Assembly: GCA_030035585.1 (NCBI GenBank)
Contig: CM057466.1
Span: 59,527,233 to 59,591,232, forward strand
Length of the DNA: 64,000 bases
Reading direction: 5' to 3'
Source of the DNA: Dugong dugon
Taxonomy: Eukaryota; Chordata; Mammalia; Sirenia; Dugongidae
The notes beneath the pieces are model-generated. The model worked only from the letters and a program-made list of their open reading frames with translations, ran no database searches and had not been told where the DNA came from. The translations under genes and the position numbers were made by a program. Each line of letters opens with the position of its first letter. Positions within the stretch are counted from its first letter, which is position 1. Of this stretch, positions 22,059 through 33,050 are shown piece by piece.

Positions 22059-22291
22059 TATACGAAGAATCAACTCGGTTGATTATAGTTTCTGGACAAC
22101 TCAGATCATAGTTTCTTCCCTCTTGCAAAGAAATGATACTCCTTAAAAAAAAAAAAAAAAGTGATACTCCTTCCCCAGAGATGGCTAGGCCATGACGAGA
22201 ATGTGACATAGAAATAAAATAGCCGTCTGAAGTCTGCCCTTTCTGCAACAGAGAGATTTGGGGAGAGAGAAAAAGACAGAAGATGAGACAT
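22059..22291 (-). repeat. Inverted-pair repeat, copy 1 (family not assigned)
   Basis: About 230 bp that matches 23359-23598 in reverse complement across its length, including CCCCAAATCTCTCTGTT, GGCCTAGCCATCTC and GATCTGAGTTGTCCAGAAACT. Both copies contain a poly(T) run flanked by a GGAGTATCA-type direct repeat. Confidence 0.8.
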
Positions 22292-23029
22292 GTGGTTCTA
22301 GAGCTTATGTCCAGAAAGTGAGAGAAACTGTGCAAACACTGGGAATGGATAAGTCACATCTGGGATGCTAGGAAAAGATGTCCAAGACCCCATCTGCAAG
22401 GCAGCCAGTCAAAGCAAATTCTGTAGTGTGGACGTTGGAAGGTCAAACGTTGGCTGACTTCCCTCTTAGCTCTCACATATCACCAAGTTCCCAGACACCA
22501 CCCTCCCAAGAGAGGACCAGGAGCACAGCTGAGTTGAATCAGCAGGCCTAGGGCAGGTGCCAGGTAGAGGTGTAACAGAGGCTCAGGGTGACACAAAGCC
22601 AGCGAGAGCCAAGGTGAGTCTGTTGAGACACGCAAGGAGCACCACCCGTATTGTGTGACAAACTGAGAGACCCGACCCTGAGTTTTACCTCAGCTACAAA
22701 CAAAGGCTCCCTCAGGGATTGGAGCACCCTGGTCTCCCACTGCAAACACATAGCAAGGCCCACTATTACCTTTAAATGCCATCTTAGTGGAGAGAGGAGG
22801 GAAGGGAAAGGTTCTGGAAGAGCAAACATTTATCAAAAAGGCTACGGAGACTGCGGAACGTGAAGACTAATGTTTAGTCCCCCACACTCTCAGAGTGGGA
22901 AGGTGCTTGTTGAAATATCAGAGCAGTTTCAAGGATAAATTATCTTTCTCTGCATATCTGAATGTGATATATTTGCAACTCAGCTACACAAGGCATGTGA
23001 TGACTCGGGTGCTCCATCCCACCTAGCAT
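22292..23029. other. Intron 2, nothing recognised
   Basis: GC-moderate sequence, with open stretches on both strands (22548-22829 minus, 22651-22863 plus) that overlap each other and show no family resemblance. Confidence 0.45.
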
Positions 23030-23665
23030 TATCCCTTACTCCTCTTCATCCCACTCCAGCCTCAGGTCCTTCCTTCTATGTGGCTTCTCATCTCAGGTCC
23101 TGGGCACAAGCTATTTTTTCTGCCTTGAAGCCTTTTCCTCTCTATCCTCACCTGGTTAGCTCCCACATCCTCTTCACATATCACCTTAGGATCATTTCCC
23201 ACAAGAAGCTCATCCTAATCCTTCAACTTGCAGTTAAATCTATCACCTATGTGGTCCCATGACAACCTGCACCTGCATGTCCTGGTGCATATTTTGTAAA
23301 GTAGACTAGGCTAAAGACTAATCTATCAATCAGCTAATCTCAGTGAAGACCGGGATCTTGTCTCATCTTCCGTCTTTTCCTCTCTCCCCAAATCTCTCTG
23401 TTCAGAAAAGGCAGGTTGCAGGTGGGTATTTTATTTCTGTGCCTCATTCTCCTATCCTAGAGCATCATGGCCTAGCCATCTCCGGGAAAGGAGTTATCAC
23501 TTTTTTTTTTTTTAAAGGAGTATCATCCTTTTGCAGCAGGGAAGAAATTATGATCTGAGTTGTCCAGAAACTGTAATCTGGGTCGATTTTTGGTATATTT
23601 AATCATTGTCTCTGCAGCACCTTACACGAAGCTGTGCATACAGTAAGCACTCAAACCTGCTGGTT
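23030..23665 (+). mobile_element. LINE-2 3' end, interrupted
   Basis: The left part (23030-23280) follows L2 3'UTR order (CTTCTCATCTCAGGTC, TCTGCCTTGAAGCC, ACATCCTCTTCACATATCACC). GAAGACCGGGATCTTGTC (23345-23362) and CAGTAAGCACTCAAA (23641-23655) are L2 3'-terminal wording. The repeat copy at 23359-23598 separates them. Confidence 0.7.
23359..23598 (+). repeat. Inverted-pair repeat, copy 2 (family not assigned)
   Basis: The partner of 22059-22291 in opposite orientation, 1.1 kb away. It sits inside an L2 3' end, with TTGTCTC on the left and ATTGTCTC on the right that could be a 7-8-bp target duplication. No terminal inverted repeats were seen. Confidence 0.8.
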
Positions 23666-23958
23666 CAACTGCAGTGTCTTCAAGAAGAAAAAATACTGTC
23701 ACACAAAGCACTTGTGGGCTCAGGGTAACCCTCATACTTTGTAAGGTTCAGGACCCATGACAATTTTAAGAATAGATCTCAATTTCTCTGACTTCAAAGG
23801 GACTAAGACAGACATTTCGCCACTCTTGGGGAGACTCTTCCTAGAATAAGAGAGAGTCATTTATTGCACAAAAGATCAGAAAGATAAGCATTAAATAAAT
23901 AAATGATAGAGTGATGTAGGCTAGTAAAACAAAACTAAAAAATTTACTCAGAGGTTAC

Positions 23959-24081
23959 CTTTGCAATTAAGGTCAGCAATTACATCACTCTTCTCCACGG
24001 TTTCTAGTATACGTCTCACTTCTTCAGTGTTGCCATTTCTGGCATGATGGAGAAGTTGTTGTTCTGCTTCTGTGCTCATTT
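23959..24081 (-). CDS. OSBPL1A: OSBPL1A exon 2 with start codon
   Basis: This exon begins two bases before the ATG (24077-24079 on plus, read on minus) after an acceptor TTTTTTTATTCTAG, and ends at a donor AAAG/GTAACC. It encodes residues 1-40 (MSTEAEQQLLHHARNGNTEE, then VRRILETVEKSDVIADLNCK) plus the first base of a glycine codon finished by exon 3. The amphipathic start followed by a helix pair is the N-terminal cap of ORP1L's ankyrin domain. The start is chosen because this matches the known N-terminus of the family and only two bases of 5'UTR lie in the exon; the rest of the leader must come from exon 1 in the CpG island. No inactivating change is present. Confidence 0.96.
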
Positions 24082-24455
24082 CTAGAATAAAAAAAGTAAT
24101 ATTGCTATCATCTAAGAATATAGTTAGCTTTTATATGTTACCTGCTAATACAGAAAGGAGGAAGAATTATCTTCATTTCGCAGCTAGTAAGACACATATA
24201 AAAACTGATTAAATTAACTGGTTGCAGGATCAGAACTTAACCCTAATACTCCTCTTCCATTGTATTACTATCAGAGAAGTGCACTAGACATTTGGACAAG
24301 TTTCCTAACCGCTCAAAGTCTCAGTTTCCTCACCTTCAAAATACACCCAGCTTCATAGAGCTCTGGTGAGCCTATGTATATGAAAGCATTCTATCAAAAT
24401 ATTATGCAAATATATTATGACATTAATAAGTAACTAATAAGTAATAAGTAAGTCT
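24082..24455 (+). repeat. Intron 1 with MIR-like fragments
   Basis: About 24160-24260 resembles a MIR in one orientation (CATTTCGCAGCTAGTAAG, CAGGATCAGAACTTAACC). About 24285-24420 contains GTCTCAGTTTCCTCACC, MIR core-like. Both were identified by eye only. Confidence 0.5.
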
Positions 24456-24616
24456 GGAGCCCTGGTGGTGCAGTGGTTAAGAGCTCGGCTGCTAACTAAA
24501 ATGTCAGCAGTTCAAATCCACAGCCACTCCTTGGAAACCCTATGGGGTAGTTCTACTGTCCTGTAGGGTCGCTATGAGTCAGAACTGACTCAGTGGCAAT
24601 GGGTTTGGTTTTTGGC
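24456..24616 (+). repeat. AfroSINE (short form)
   Basis: The head GGAGCCCTGGTGGTGCAGTGG is at the left and the tail GTCGCTATGAGTCAGAACTG followed by GGTTTGGTTTTTGG at the right. The sequence is little diverged. Confidence 0.93.
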
Positions 24617-24809
24617 TAGATATAAACATAAAGTTAAAATATGGCCATTCATATAGAAATATTAAGACTGAAATGTAAATTAACACATTCAAAAGCCGTG
24701 ACAAAAAAAAAAAATTCTGAATAGAAAAAATTTAGATAGCAACCCTTAAAAATAAATTTTTCTCTCATATTTACTTACCAAACCCCAAAGTACTTATAGA
24801 GGATTACAA

Positions 24810-25262
24810 CCAAATTTAAAGCAGTTATATCAAAATGGGCAAGTGATATGAACAGCAATTACCACAAGTACAAATTTCAATCTTAATAATCAAGCAAGTG
24901 CAAATAAATCAAACGAAAATGATTTATTTATTTATTTTGCCTACTCTACTAGCAAAATAAAAAAAGATTAAACATACCCAGTGCTGGCATGGACAGGAAA
25001 TATATACTCCTACAAGCTACTAATATGAATATAAATACATACAATCTTTCAAATGCTGCAGGAGAAGAGGTAACAATTTGGCAATCTCAAATAAACTTTT
25101 TACCTTGTCTGGGCAATTCTATTTCTAGGCATCTGTTTTACAGAAATATTTACAAAAGATTATTTTATAAGGATGTTCATTACTTTATTTCTAACGGTGA
25201 AAAAGTTATAAATCACTCTATGTCCATCAATAACCGACTGGTTAAATAAATCCTGTGGAAAA
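24810..25262 (+). mobile_element. Ancient L1/HAL1 3' ORF2 fragment
   Basis: Blocks GTGCTGGCATGGACAGG, CAATTTGGCAATCTC, CAATTCTATTTCTAGGCATC, AAGGATGTTCATTACTTTA and TCCATCAATAACCGACTGG follow the order of an old L1/HAL1 3' region. Confidence 0.75.
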
Positions 25263-26384
25263 GCTATATGAGATGGTCTCTAGACTGGAGAATGGAAGAC
25301 AGACTTGAAGACATAGTTTCAAAAACTAGCAACCTCTGGATAGTGAACACCAAGACCTCCAGTCCTCTGTCCCTAATCAGCATTCCACTCCAGGAGGAGA
25401 CTGAGTTAGTTATGTTCCCTAGAGAAGAATAAAGGCACCAGGAGCTCCCCAACATACGGCAAAGCCAGATGATTCACACAGTGAAGCTGACAGTCAATTA
25501 AGACCCACTCACTTTCAGTTTCCAGCGGCTTTCAAGCTTCCCATTCTTAAACATGAGCTGATAACCGAGGAAAACAAGCTATCTGAAGAAAGTCTCTAAA
25601 ATATGAAAGACAGAGACAAAAATCAGAACAAAATGAGAAGAAAACCTGAAAAGATGCAGTTAGAAAATTAAGGCCTGGGTCAAGGAATGTAGGGCTCAGA
25701 AAGGGGCCTTCACCTTAGGAAGACACTCAGGCTGACATAAAGGAGGGACGTTTGGGCAGAAGCTGAGGCCTGTAGCTAATATGAGAGGCCAAGATTAGTG
25801 TAACTGTGTGTCCCAGACTTGCTCCTAAAATCCAAATCCTGAGGCTAGTGGGGGCTGCAGCAGGAGTGATAAGGCAGGAGGGCCAGGTGGAAGTGCACAT
25901 GTGGGGCCCAGTCAACCTCAGTGAACTACCAGATAAAGGAAGGGTGGCCTTTAGTCAAGCACCACAGGACAGGAATGGAGACGGCTGGGTCGGAATGGTT
26001 ATTGATATGCATCTTATCTCCTCTGGGAATGCTTCGAAAACTGGAGTGGTTCTCAGTCTAGAAGTGGAGAAATGATGAATACAACTTTGAGGAGGCAGAA
26101 AAGAAGAAACAGGATCATCCACCAGGGCAGCTGGGCCCAGTGGCTGGGGCTTCTTCTCAGGCCCTTCCATCATCTGCCACCAGTCTCAGGTGTTCTCAGA
26201 GCTCAGAAAAATCTTGGGGCAAGACTCAGAAGAGCTCTAGGACTCAGGTTTCACTAGAGAGCAGGGTACTTAGGGATCAGGGTGCTGGGCTCAGGCTCAA
26301 GGAGCTCTAGGCTCAGAAGATTTTAGCAGCATTCAGAAGTTCTGCGAACTTGGAGCAACTAGTACTATTTAAGGTGTGCTGCTG
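25263..26384. other. Intron 1, nothing recognised
   Basis: GC-moderate sequence with overlapping short open stretches on both strands and none with family resemblance. A repeated GCTCTAGGACTCAGG-like wording near 26225-26320 suggests a local low-order repeat. Confidence 0.45.
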
Positions 26385-26520
26385 AGAGTCCCTGGGTGAT
26401 GCAAATGGTGAACACTTGGGTGCTAATCAAAATACTGGAGGTTCGAGTCCACCCAGAGATACTCCCAAGAAAGGTCTGGTGATCTACTTACAAAAAATTA
26501 GTCACTAAAAATCCTACAGA
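26385..26520 (+). repeat. AfroSINE of a second subfamily, 3' end missing
   Basis: The head GAGTCCCTGGGTGATGCAAA and B-box GGTTCGAGTCCACCC, followed by AAGGTCTGGTGATCTACTT, mark a subfamily distinct from the common one. It stops at an L1 junction and the tail is absent. Confidence 0.85.
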
Positions 26521-28730
26521 GTTAACAAATGGTGCTGGCAAAACTGGATATCCATCTGCAAAAAAATGCAACAGGACCCATACCTCACGCCGTATACAAA
26601 AACTACTTCAAAATGGATCAAAGACCTGAACATAAAGCCTAAAACTATAATGTTCATAGAAGAAAAAATAGGACCAACACTACAGGCCTTAATACACGGT
26701 ACTAACAGGATACAAACCATAAACATCAATGCACAAACCCCAAAAGATAAGCTAGATAACTGGGATCTTCTAAAAATCAAACACCTGTGCTCTTCAAAAG
26801 ACTTCACCAAAACAGTCAAAAGAGAACCTACAGACTGGGAAAAACTTTTTGGACAGTACAAGTCAGACAAAGGTCTAATCTCCATAATCTACAAGAAAAG
26901 CCAACACCTCTACAACAAAAAGACAAATAACCCTATTAAAAGATGGGCAAAGGAAATGAACAGAGACTTCACCAAAGAAGACATTCAAGCAGCCAACAGA
27001 CACATGAGGAAATGCTCCCGATCACCAGCCATTAGAGAAATGCAAATTAAAATCACAATGAGATACCATCTCACCCCGGCATTACTGGCACAAATCAAAA
27101 ACACTGGAAATAACAAATGTTGGAGGGGATGCGGGCAGATCGGAACTCTTATGCACTGTTGGTAGGAATGCAAAATGATACAACCATTTTGGAAAATGAA
27201 ATGGCGCTTCCTCAGAAAGCTGGAAATAGACATACCATTCAATCCAGCAATCCCAATCCTAGGAATATATACTAAAGAAATAAGAGTCGTCACTCGAATA
27301 GACACATGCACACCTATGTTCATGGCAGCTTTGTTCTCAATAGCAAAACGAAGGAAACAACCTAGATGCCCATCAACAGATGAATGGATAAACAAACTAT
27401 GGTACATACACACAATGGAGTACTATGCAACGAGAAAGAACGACGTATCTGTGAAGCATCTCATAACATGGATGAAACTGGAGGACGTTATGCTGAGTGA
27501 GATAAGTCAATCACAAAAGGACAAATATTGTATGAGATCTCTATTGTAAAAACCCATGAAAAAGTTCACACACAAAATGTAACAATCTTTGTTGGTTACC
27601 AGGGATGGGAGGGGTGGGGGGGAAATACTAAATAGCAATAGATAAGTGGTATCTTGGGTGAACGGTGAGACAATACACAATACAGGGGAAACCAGAACAA
27701 CTTGTACAAGGGAAGGTCATGGAAGCCCCACAGACACATCCAAACTCCCTGAGGGACTGAATTGCTGGGTGGAGGGCTGTGGGGGCCATGGTCTTGGGGA
27801 GCATCTAGCTCAATTGGCATAACACAGTTTATAAAGACAATGTTCTACATTCTACCTTGGTGAGTAGCGTCTGGGGTCTTAAAAGCCTGTGAGCAGCCAT
27901 CTAAGATACTCTACTGGTCTCATCCCTTTGGGAGCAAGGGAGAATGAAGAGAACAGGATACAAGGAAAAGACAGTCCGAAGGACTAATGAACCACAACTA
28001 CCAAGGCCTCTACCAGACTGAGTCCAATATAACTAGATGGTGCCCGGCTACCACCACTGACTGCTCTGACCAGGATCACAACAGAGAGTTCTGGACAGAG
28101 CTGGAGAAGGATGTAGAACAAAATTCTAACTCACACAGAAAAAAGACCAGATTTACTGGCCTAAAGGAGACTGGAGAAACCCCGAGAGTATGGCCCCCAG
28201 ACACCCTTTTAGCTCAGTGGTGAAGTCATTTCCGAGGTTCACCATTCAGCCGGTGAGTGGACAGCCCCGTAAAACCAAATGGGACTAAAGAGGCACAGCA
28301 GTCCCGGGACAAGGGCCAGAAGGCAGAAGGTGACAGGAAAGCTGGTGACAGGGAACCCAAGGTTGAGTAAGGACAATGTTGATGTGTTGTGAGGTTGTTA
28401 ACTATTGTCATAGGGCAACATGTGTACTAACTGTTAAATGAGAAGTTATTTTGCTCTGTAAGCCTTCATCTAAAGTGAGAATAACAGCACAATTGGAAGA
28501 GCGTAGTCAATGTCACTGAACTGTGCATGTAGAAATTTTTGAAATGGTGTATCTTTGGCTACGTATATTTTCACCACAAAAAGAAAGGTCGAGAAGGGAG
28601 AGGGTTGACATGTTGTGGGGCTGTTAACCAATGTCATAAAGCAATACGTGTACTACTGTTTCATGAGAAACTATTTTTTCTGTAAGCCTTCACCTCAAGT
28701 ACAATAACAAAAAAAAGAAAAACAAAAAAA
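26521..28730 (+). mobile_element. 5'-truncated LINE-1 (ORF2 C-terminus and 3'UTR)
   Basis: It begins in the C-terminal third of ORF2 and ends in a duplicated 3'UTR terminus and an A-rich tail. Candidate target duplication: AAAAATCCTACAGA (26507-26520) and AAAAATCCTATAGA (28726-28739), one mismatch. The sequence is close to the L1 at 34553, suggesting a young copy. It is antisense to OSBPL1A. Confidence 0.88.
26566..27549 (+). pseudogene. L1 ORF2 C-terminal fragment
   Basis: Open from 26566 to 27165 and, after a stop (27163-27165), from 27175 to 27549. It contains the usual ORF2p C-terminal strings (TSKWIKDLNIKPKT, TDWEKLFGQYKSDKG, the cysteine region [15 protein letters not shown], and WINKLWYIHTMEYYATRKND). 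RT and endonuclease are missing because of 5' truncation. Confidence 0.88.
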
Positions 28731-28740
28731 TCCTATAGAT

Positions 28741-29495
28741 CAGGTCATGGTTTCATGGGACACCCCAGTTAATTGGCTTAATAATGTTGTTTAATGCTTC
28801 TGTTCTACCTCCTAGCTTGATGGGTAGTGCCTGGGGTCTTAATAAGATTGCAAGCAGCCATCCAAGATACAACAATCGGAATCTACTTACCAGTAACAAC
28901 AAAGGAAGAAGAAGAGTCAGGAATAGGGGAGGAAATGGAATGTGTCACTAATTGCCTCCATGAAAAATGTCTCCTTTGCCATGAGACCAGAAAAACTGGA
29001 TGGTGCCTGGCTACCATTACTGAACATTTTGATCAAAGATCCTGTAGAAGAATCCTGATCAAAATCAGGGAAATGCAGAACAGAATTTAAATTCTCACGG
29101 ACTCCAGACTTCCTAGAGCCATGAAAGTTGGATTAACTCCTGAAACTACTGCCCTGAGATCATCTTTAAACCTTAAACCAAACATATCCCCTAGAGTCGC
29201 CTTAAAATCAAACAACAGTTTAGCTTTACTAGTAAAAAATATCGGCCTTGAACATTATGCTTTTTTAAGATCTTTCTACATGGGATCAAACTAACAGCAG
29301 CAACTTGTAAAGACTAAATAGGAACCTTAGGGGCAGTAAGTTTATGTTAACGAGTAAGGAACATCTCACAAAAGGAAGGTGACAATGGTTGCACAACTCA
29401 AAGAATGCAATCAATATCACTAAATTGTACATGTAGAAACTGTTGAATTGGTGCATGTTTGCTGTGTATATTCTCAACAACAAAATAAAACTTAG
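28741..29495 (+). mobile_element. Older LINE-1 3'UTR
   Basis: Diverged relative of the same L1 3'UTR: TGGTTTCATGGGACACC, GTAGTGCCTGGGGTCTTAA, GGATGGTGCCTGGCTACC, TGTACATGTAGAAACTG, ending ACAAAATAAAAC. No ORF is intact. Confidence 0.75.
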
Positions 29496-29499
29496 AAGG

Positions 29500-30070
29500 A
29501 AAAAAGCTGATAAAGAAAATAGGTGAGAAAATATAACAGAATGAAGAACACTGGTCTAGGAAGTCCAACATCCAAATAGAAGCTCTAAAAAGGGAAAACA
29601 AATTACTCGATTTGTTTCCAGAATTGAAATTTTCCAGAAGTGAAGGGCCCAACGAAAATCCAACAATTCTAGAAAACTTTTGCTCTATAGACAAAAGACT
29701 TTCACCAAGACACATCGTTATGAAATTTCGGAACTCTGGAGACAAACAAGATTCTAAAAGCTTTCAGAGAGGAAAAAACCAGGTAACAAGAAAAGAAGCA
29801 GGAATCAGAAATGATTTTGACTTCTCAGCTGTAACGTAAGAAGCCAAAAGACAATACAGCAATGCCTCAAAGTTCTAGTGGAAAATTATTTCCAACTGAA
29901 AATTCTATAACCAGCCAATCAAAAGTAGGAGTTGAACAAAGACATTTTTAGACAAGCAAGGATGCAAATTTACTTCCCAAGCATCATTTCTCAGGAAGGT
30001 ACTGGATGACACGGGACAGAGGAAACAGGAAATTAGCAAAGGGAACCCTCAGAAGGAAGGGAGATACCCA
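29500..30070 (+). mobile_element. Ancient L1/HAL1 ORF1 region
   Basis: Contains AGACACATCGTTATGAAATTTC, AAAGCTTTCAGAGAGGAAAAAA, TTCTATAACCAGCCAATC and GACATTTTTAGACAAGCAAGG, the order seen in ORF1 of old mammalian L1/HAL1. The open stretch 29612-29839 reads in this frame for part of its length (RHIVMKFRNSGDKQDSKSFQ) but is interrupted downstream. Confidence 0.7.
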
Positions 30071-30624
30071 AAATTTAACTGTGCCCTGGTCTAAATCTTA
30101 GGCATACTTGGCTTGTCTGGGCTACATGCTAATCAAGTTCCTGCCCTCCAAGTCTTGCTGCCTGGATCAGCTGAGGGTATTATTCCTCTGAAGTGTTTCA
30201 ACTTACACTTCAGAACTAGAAGTGGCTTCTGAGAGCTCAGAAAATGAAGAACAGCATCTCTCCTGACAAATTCCAGCCAGCTAAAGGCCCAGACCTGGTC
30301 CATACCACAGACCTATCAAAAACCAAACTGGAGTATGCCTTGTTTCCCAGAGCTCACTTAAGGCTTTGTTCACTGACTTCCCTTTGAAAGGGCTGTTAGA
30401 ACCGGAGGGAAGTCAAACCCAGACTCTGATCCAGAGACTGATTTCCAGATATTTGTTTGTGGAAGTCTTCATCTAACAGTGTCCAGGATGCCCTGTTACC
30501 ATAATGCCACATGGTTTGCTAATCAGCTTTTATATTAATCACCTTCTATATTCATTCCAATAATAAAACATCTGATTAATCATTTAAATATTTTAGCAAC
30601 ACTTATGTTCATTAGTACAAGGCA
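30071..30624. other. Intron 1, nothing recognised
   Basis: Apparently unique sequence without exon signals that I can support. Confidence 0.5.
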
Positions 30625-31120
30625 AAAAAATCAATGCATGTCCATCAATAAAGGTTGTTTTACATAACTGAATACTATGACAACATTAAAAATGTTGTAG
30701 AAGAATTTCTAAAACTATGGAATTGTAATATACTGTTAGTCCAAAGGAAACCCTGGTGGCACAGTGGTTAAGAGTTTGGCTGCTAACCAAAAGGCCAACA
30801 ATTTGAATCCACCAGCCGCTCACTGGAAACCCTATGGGGCAGTTCTACTCTATCCTATAGGGTCACTATGAGTCAGAATCAACCCTACAGCACTGGGTTT
30901 GTTTTTGGTTAGGCCAAAGTGGTTTCACTATAGCATTATTTCTACATACATTTCACATATCCATGGAGTGGAAAACTATATCAGGATGGTACGGTGGTTA
31001 CTCCTTGTGCTGGGATTATAAGTGGTTTTAAAAGTCTTCTTCTGATACCTGTGTTTTCTAAATTTTCTATAATATAAAGGCATTTATTTCTTCTATTACA
31101 AAAGTATAAGTTACAGTAAG
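30625..31120 (+). mobile_element. Ancient HAL1/L1 3' end, split by an AfroSINE
   Basis: CATGTCCATCAATAAAGG and CTGAATACTATGACAAC lie left of the SINE. GGGATTATAAGTGGTTTTAA and TTCTAAATTTTCTATAATA lie right of it. Confidence 0.65.
30747..30912 (+). repeat. AfroSINE (short form)
   Basis: The head AAACCCTGGTGGCACAGTGG is at the left and the tail GTCACTATGAGTCAGAATC followed by GGGTTTGTTTTTGG at the right. Confidence 0.92.
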
Positions 31121-31249
31121 TAAAACAAAAAATCTCCACATCTAACTAAATGGGCAGATGATTTTCTACATGTTTTCAGTCAAGTAAATTACATAAAGAG
31201 TGACAATCTAGACTTGTTGGCATACTACACAAAAAAGTTTCATTACATA

Positions 31250-31938
31250 TTCTTTTTTTTTTTTTTGAGTTGCTGTTGTCAATTTGATCACACATAATTT
31301 TCTTGTACTTTTAGATGAACGTTTACGGAACAAAACAGTTTCTCATTAAATAGTTAGTACACATGTTGCTCTATGACAATGGTTAACAACCCCACTACAT
31401 GTTAACACGTCCTTACTCAACCTTGGGTTCCCTATCACCAGCTTTCCTGTCCCCTTCCGCCTTCTAGTCCTTGTCCCCGGACTGCTGTGCCTCATTAGTC
31501 CAGTTCTGTTTTATGGGGCTGTCCAATCCCCAGCTGAACGGGGACCCTCGGGAGTGAACTCACCACTGAGCTACAAGGGTGTCTGGGGGCCATATTCTCG
31601 GGGTTTCTCCAATCTCTGACAGGCCAGTAAATCTGGTCTTTTTGTGTGTTAGAATTTTCTTCTACATCGTTTTCCAGCTCTGTCCAGGACCCTCTATTGT
31701 GATCCCAATCAGAGCAGTCAGTGGTGGTAGCTGGGCGCCACGTAGCTGTACTGGACTCAGTCTGGCAGAGGCCTTGGTAGCTGTGGTTCATTAGTCCTTT
31801 ACTAATCTTTTCCTTGTATCCTGTTCTCTTCATTCTCCCTTGCTCCTGAAGGGGTGAGACTAGTAGAGTATCTTACATGGCTGCTCACAGGCTTTTAAGA
31901 CCACAGTTGCTACTCACCATGGTAGAATGTAGTCTTTT
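31250..31938 (-). mobile_element. 5'-truncated LINE-1 3'UTR
   Basis: The reverse complement of the common L1 3'UTR, with a poly(T) at the left (31250-31266) as the poly(A) tail. Only 3'UTR is present. A 112-codon minus-strand open stretch (31495-31833) is 3'UTR read-through, also seen in sister copies. A possible target duplication of CAT..TTCTTTTT wording is imperfect. It is the only young L1 in sense orientation to OSBPL1A here. Confidence 0.88.
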
Positions 31939-32132
31939 CATTCTTTTTAAGGATGATTCAAAAAACACCTGAAATATTTTCAAAACATACTAAAAGTTTC
32001 CCATAACATTATCCTGAAATGTTTATTATATTTAGTTCATACTTATTATTAATATGATAAATACAATTGTACTAGTATTTATACTGATGATATGAAAATA
32101 ATAATTTAATTTGCAGACCTGAATATCCACTA

Positions 32133-32296
32133 ATGCCCTGGTGGCACAGTGGTTAAGAGTTCGGCTGCTAAACAAAAAGGTCAGTAGTTCGAATCCACCA
32201 ACCACTCCTTGGAAAGCCTATGGGGCAGTTCTACTCTGTCGTATGTGGCTGCTATGAGTGAAATCAACTTGAAGGCAATGGGTTTGGTTCTTGGTT
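32133..32296 (+). repeat. AfroSINE (short form)
   Basis: The head TGCCCTGGTGGCACAGTGG is at the left and the tail TGGGTTTGGTTCTTGG at the right. Confidence 0.92.
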
Positions 32297-32909
32297 TGTT
32301 TTATCCTTAAGTGAGCATATAGGTGGCTATCCCATAAGTGCAGGCTTCGAAGGGATCCAAAATGACACCCACGAGAACTGACAATTTCCCAACCACCAGA
32401 ACCAGCATCACCTTCCCTATCTTTCAAATTGCACAAGGAGGGGCCAAGACGGTGGAGTAGTAAGATGCTTCTGGCGGTCCCTCTTACAACAAAGACCCCC
32501 AAAAACAAGTGAATTAATTATATATGACAATCTAGGAGCCCTGAACATCAAAGGGAAGCTGAAGAATCAGAGTGAGTGGCAGGGTGAGGAGTTGCCAGAC
32601 CTGACCTGGCGGGAGCCAGAGCCCTTCAGGCAGGATCAGCTCGTGGTATGTATTGAGGCAAGCAGCAGTGCTTGGGAGGTGTTTTCCACATCGGAAGAGG
32701 CCTAGCGGCAGAGATCATCAAAACATAAATACCTGCATCTGACCTACCACGCGGATCAAAACCACCCGTTTGGGAAAAACCTCTCTCCCATTTATCTCCC
32801 CACTCCCTGTTCTGCACTGGGTCCGGGAAAGCTTCAGTGATTGCCAAGTCCTCTGGGCCAGAGGTATGACACGTCAGTGCCCTGAGCTATTCTTCCAGCC
32901 TTGGAGAGA

Positions 32910-33050
32910 GAACAAACTAACAAACGGAGGAAAAACAATCTGCCGGCTCCCCTAAGCTAGGAACTCATGGTAGGCACAGAGAACAAACTAACAAACGGAG
33001 GAAAAACAATCTGCCGGCTCCCCTAAGCCAGGAACTCATGGTAGGCACAG
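32910..33050 (+). repeat. 71-bp tandem duplication in L1 5'UTR
   Basis: Two adjacent 71-bp units, beginning at GAACAAACTAACAAACGG (32910 and 32981), differ at one position (GCTAGG versus GCCAGG). The L1 fragment at 4851 has a single copy of the corresponding region, so the duplication is private to this element. Confidence 0.9.

Noticed and set aside
22651-22863. Overlapping open frames on both strands at 22.5-22.9 kb, considered as an alternative exon
   Set aside because: No conserved motif or convincing splice pair. The frames overlap each other, as expected by chance.
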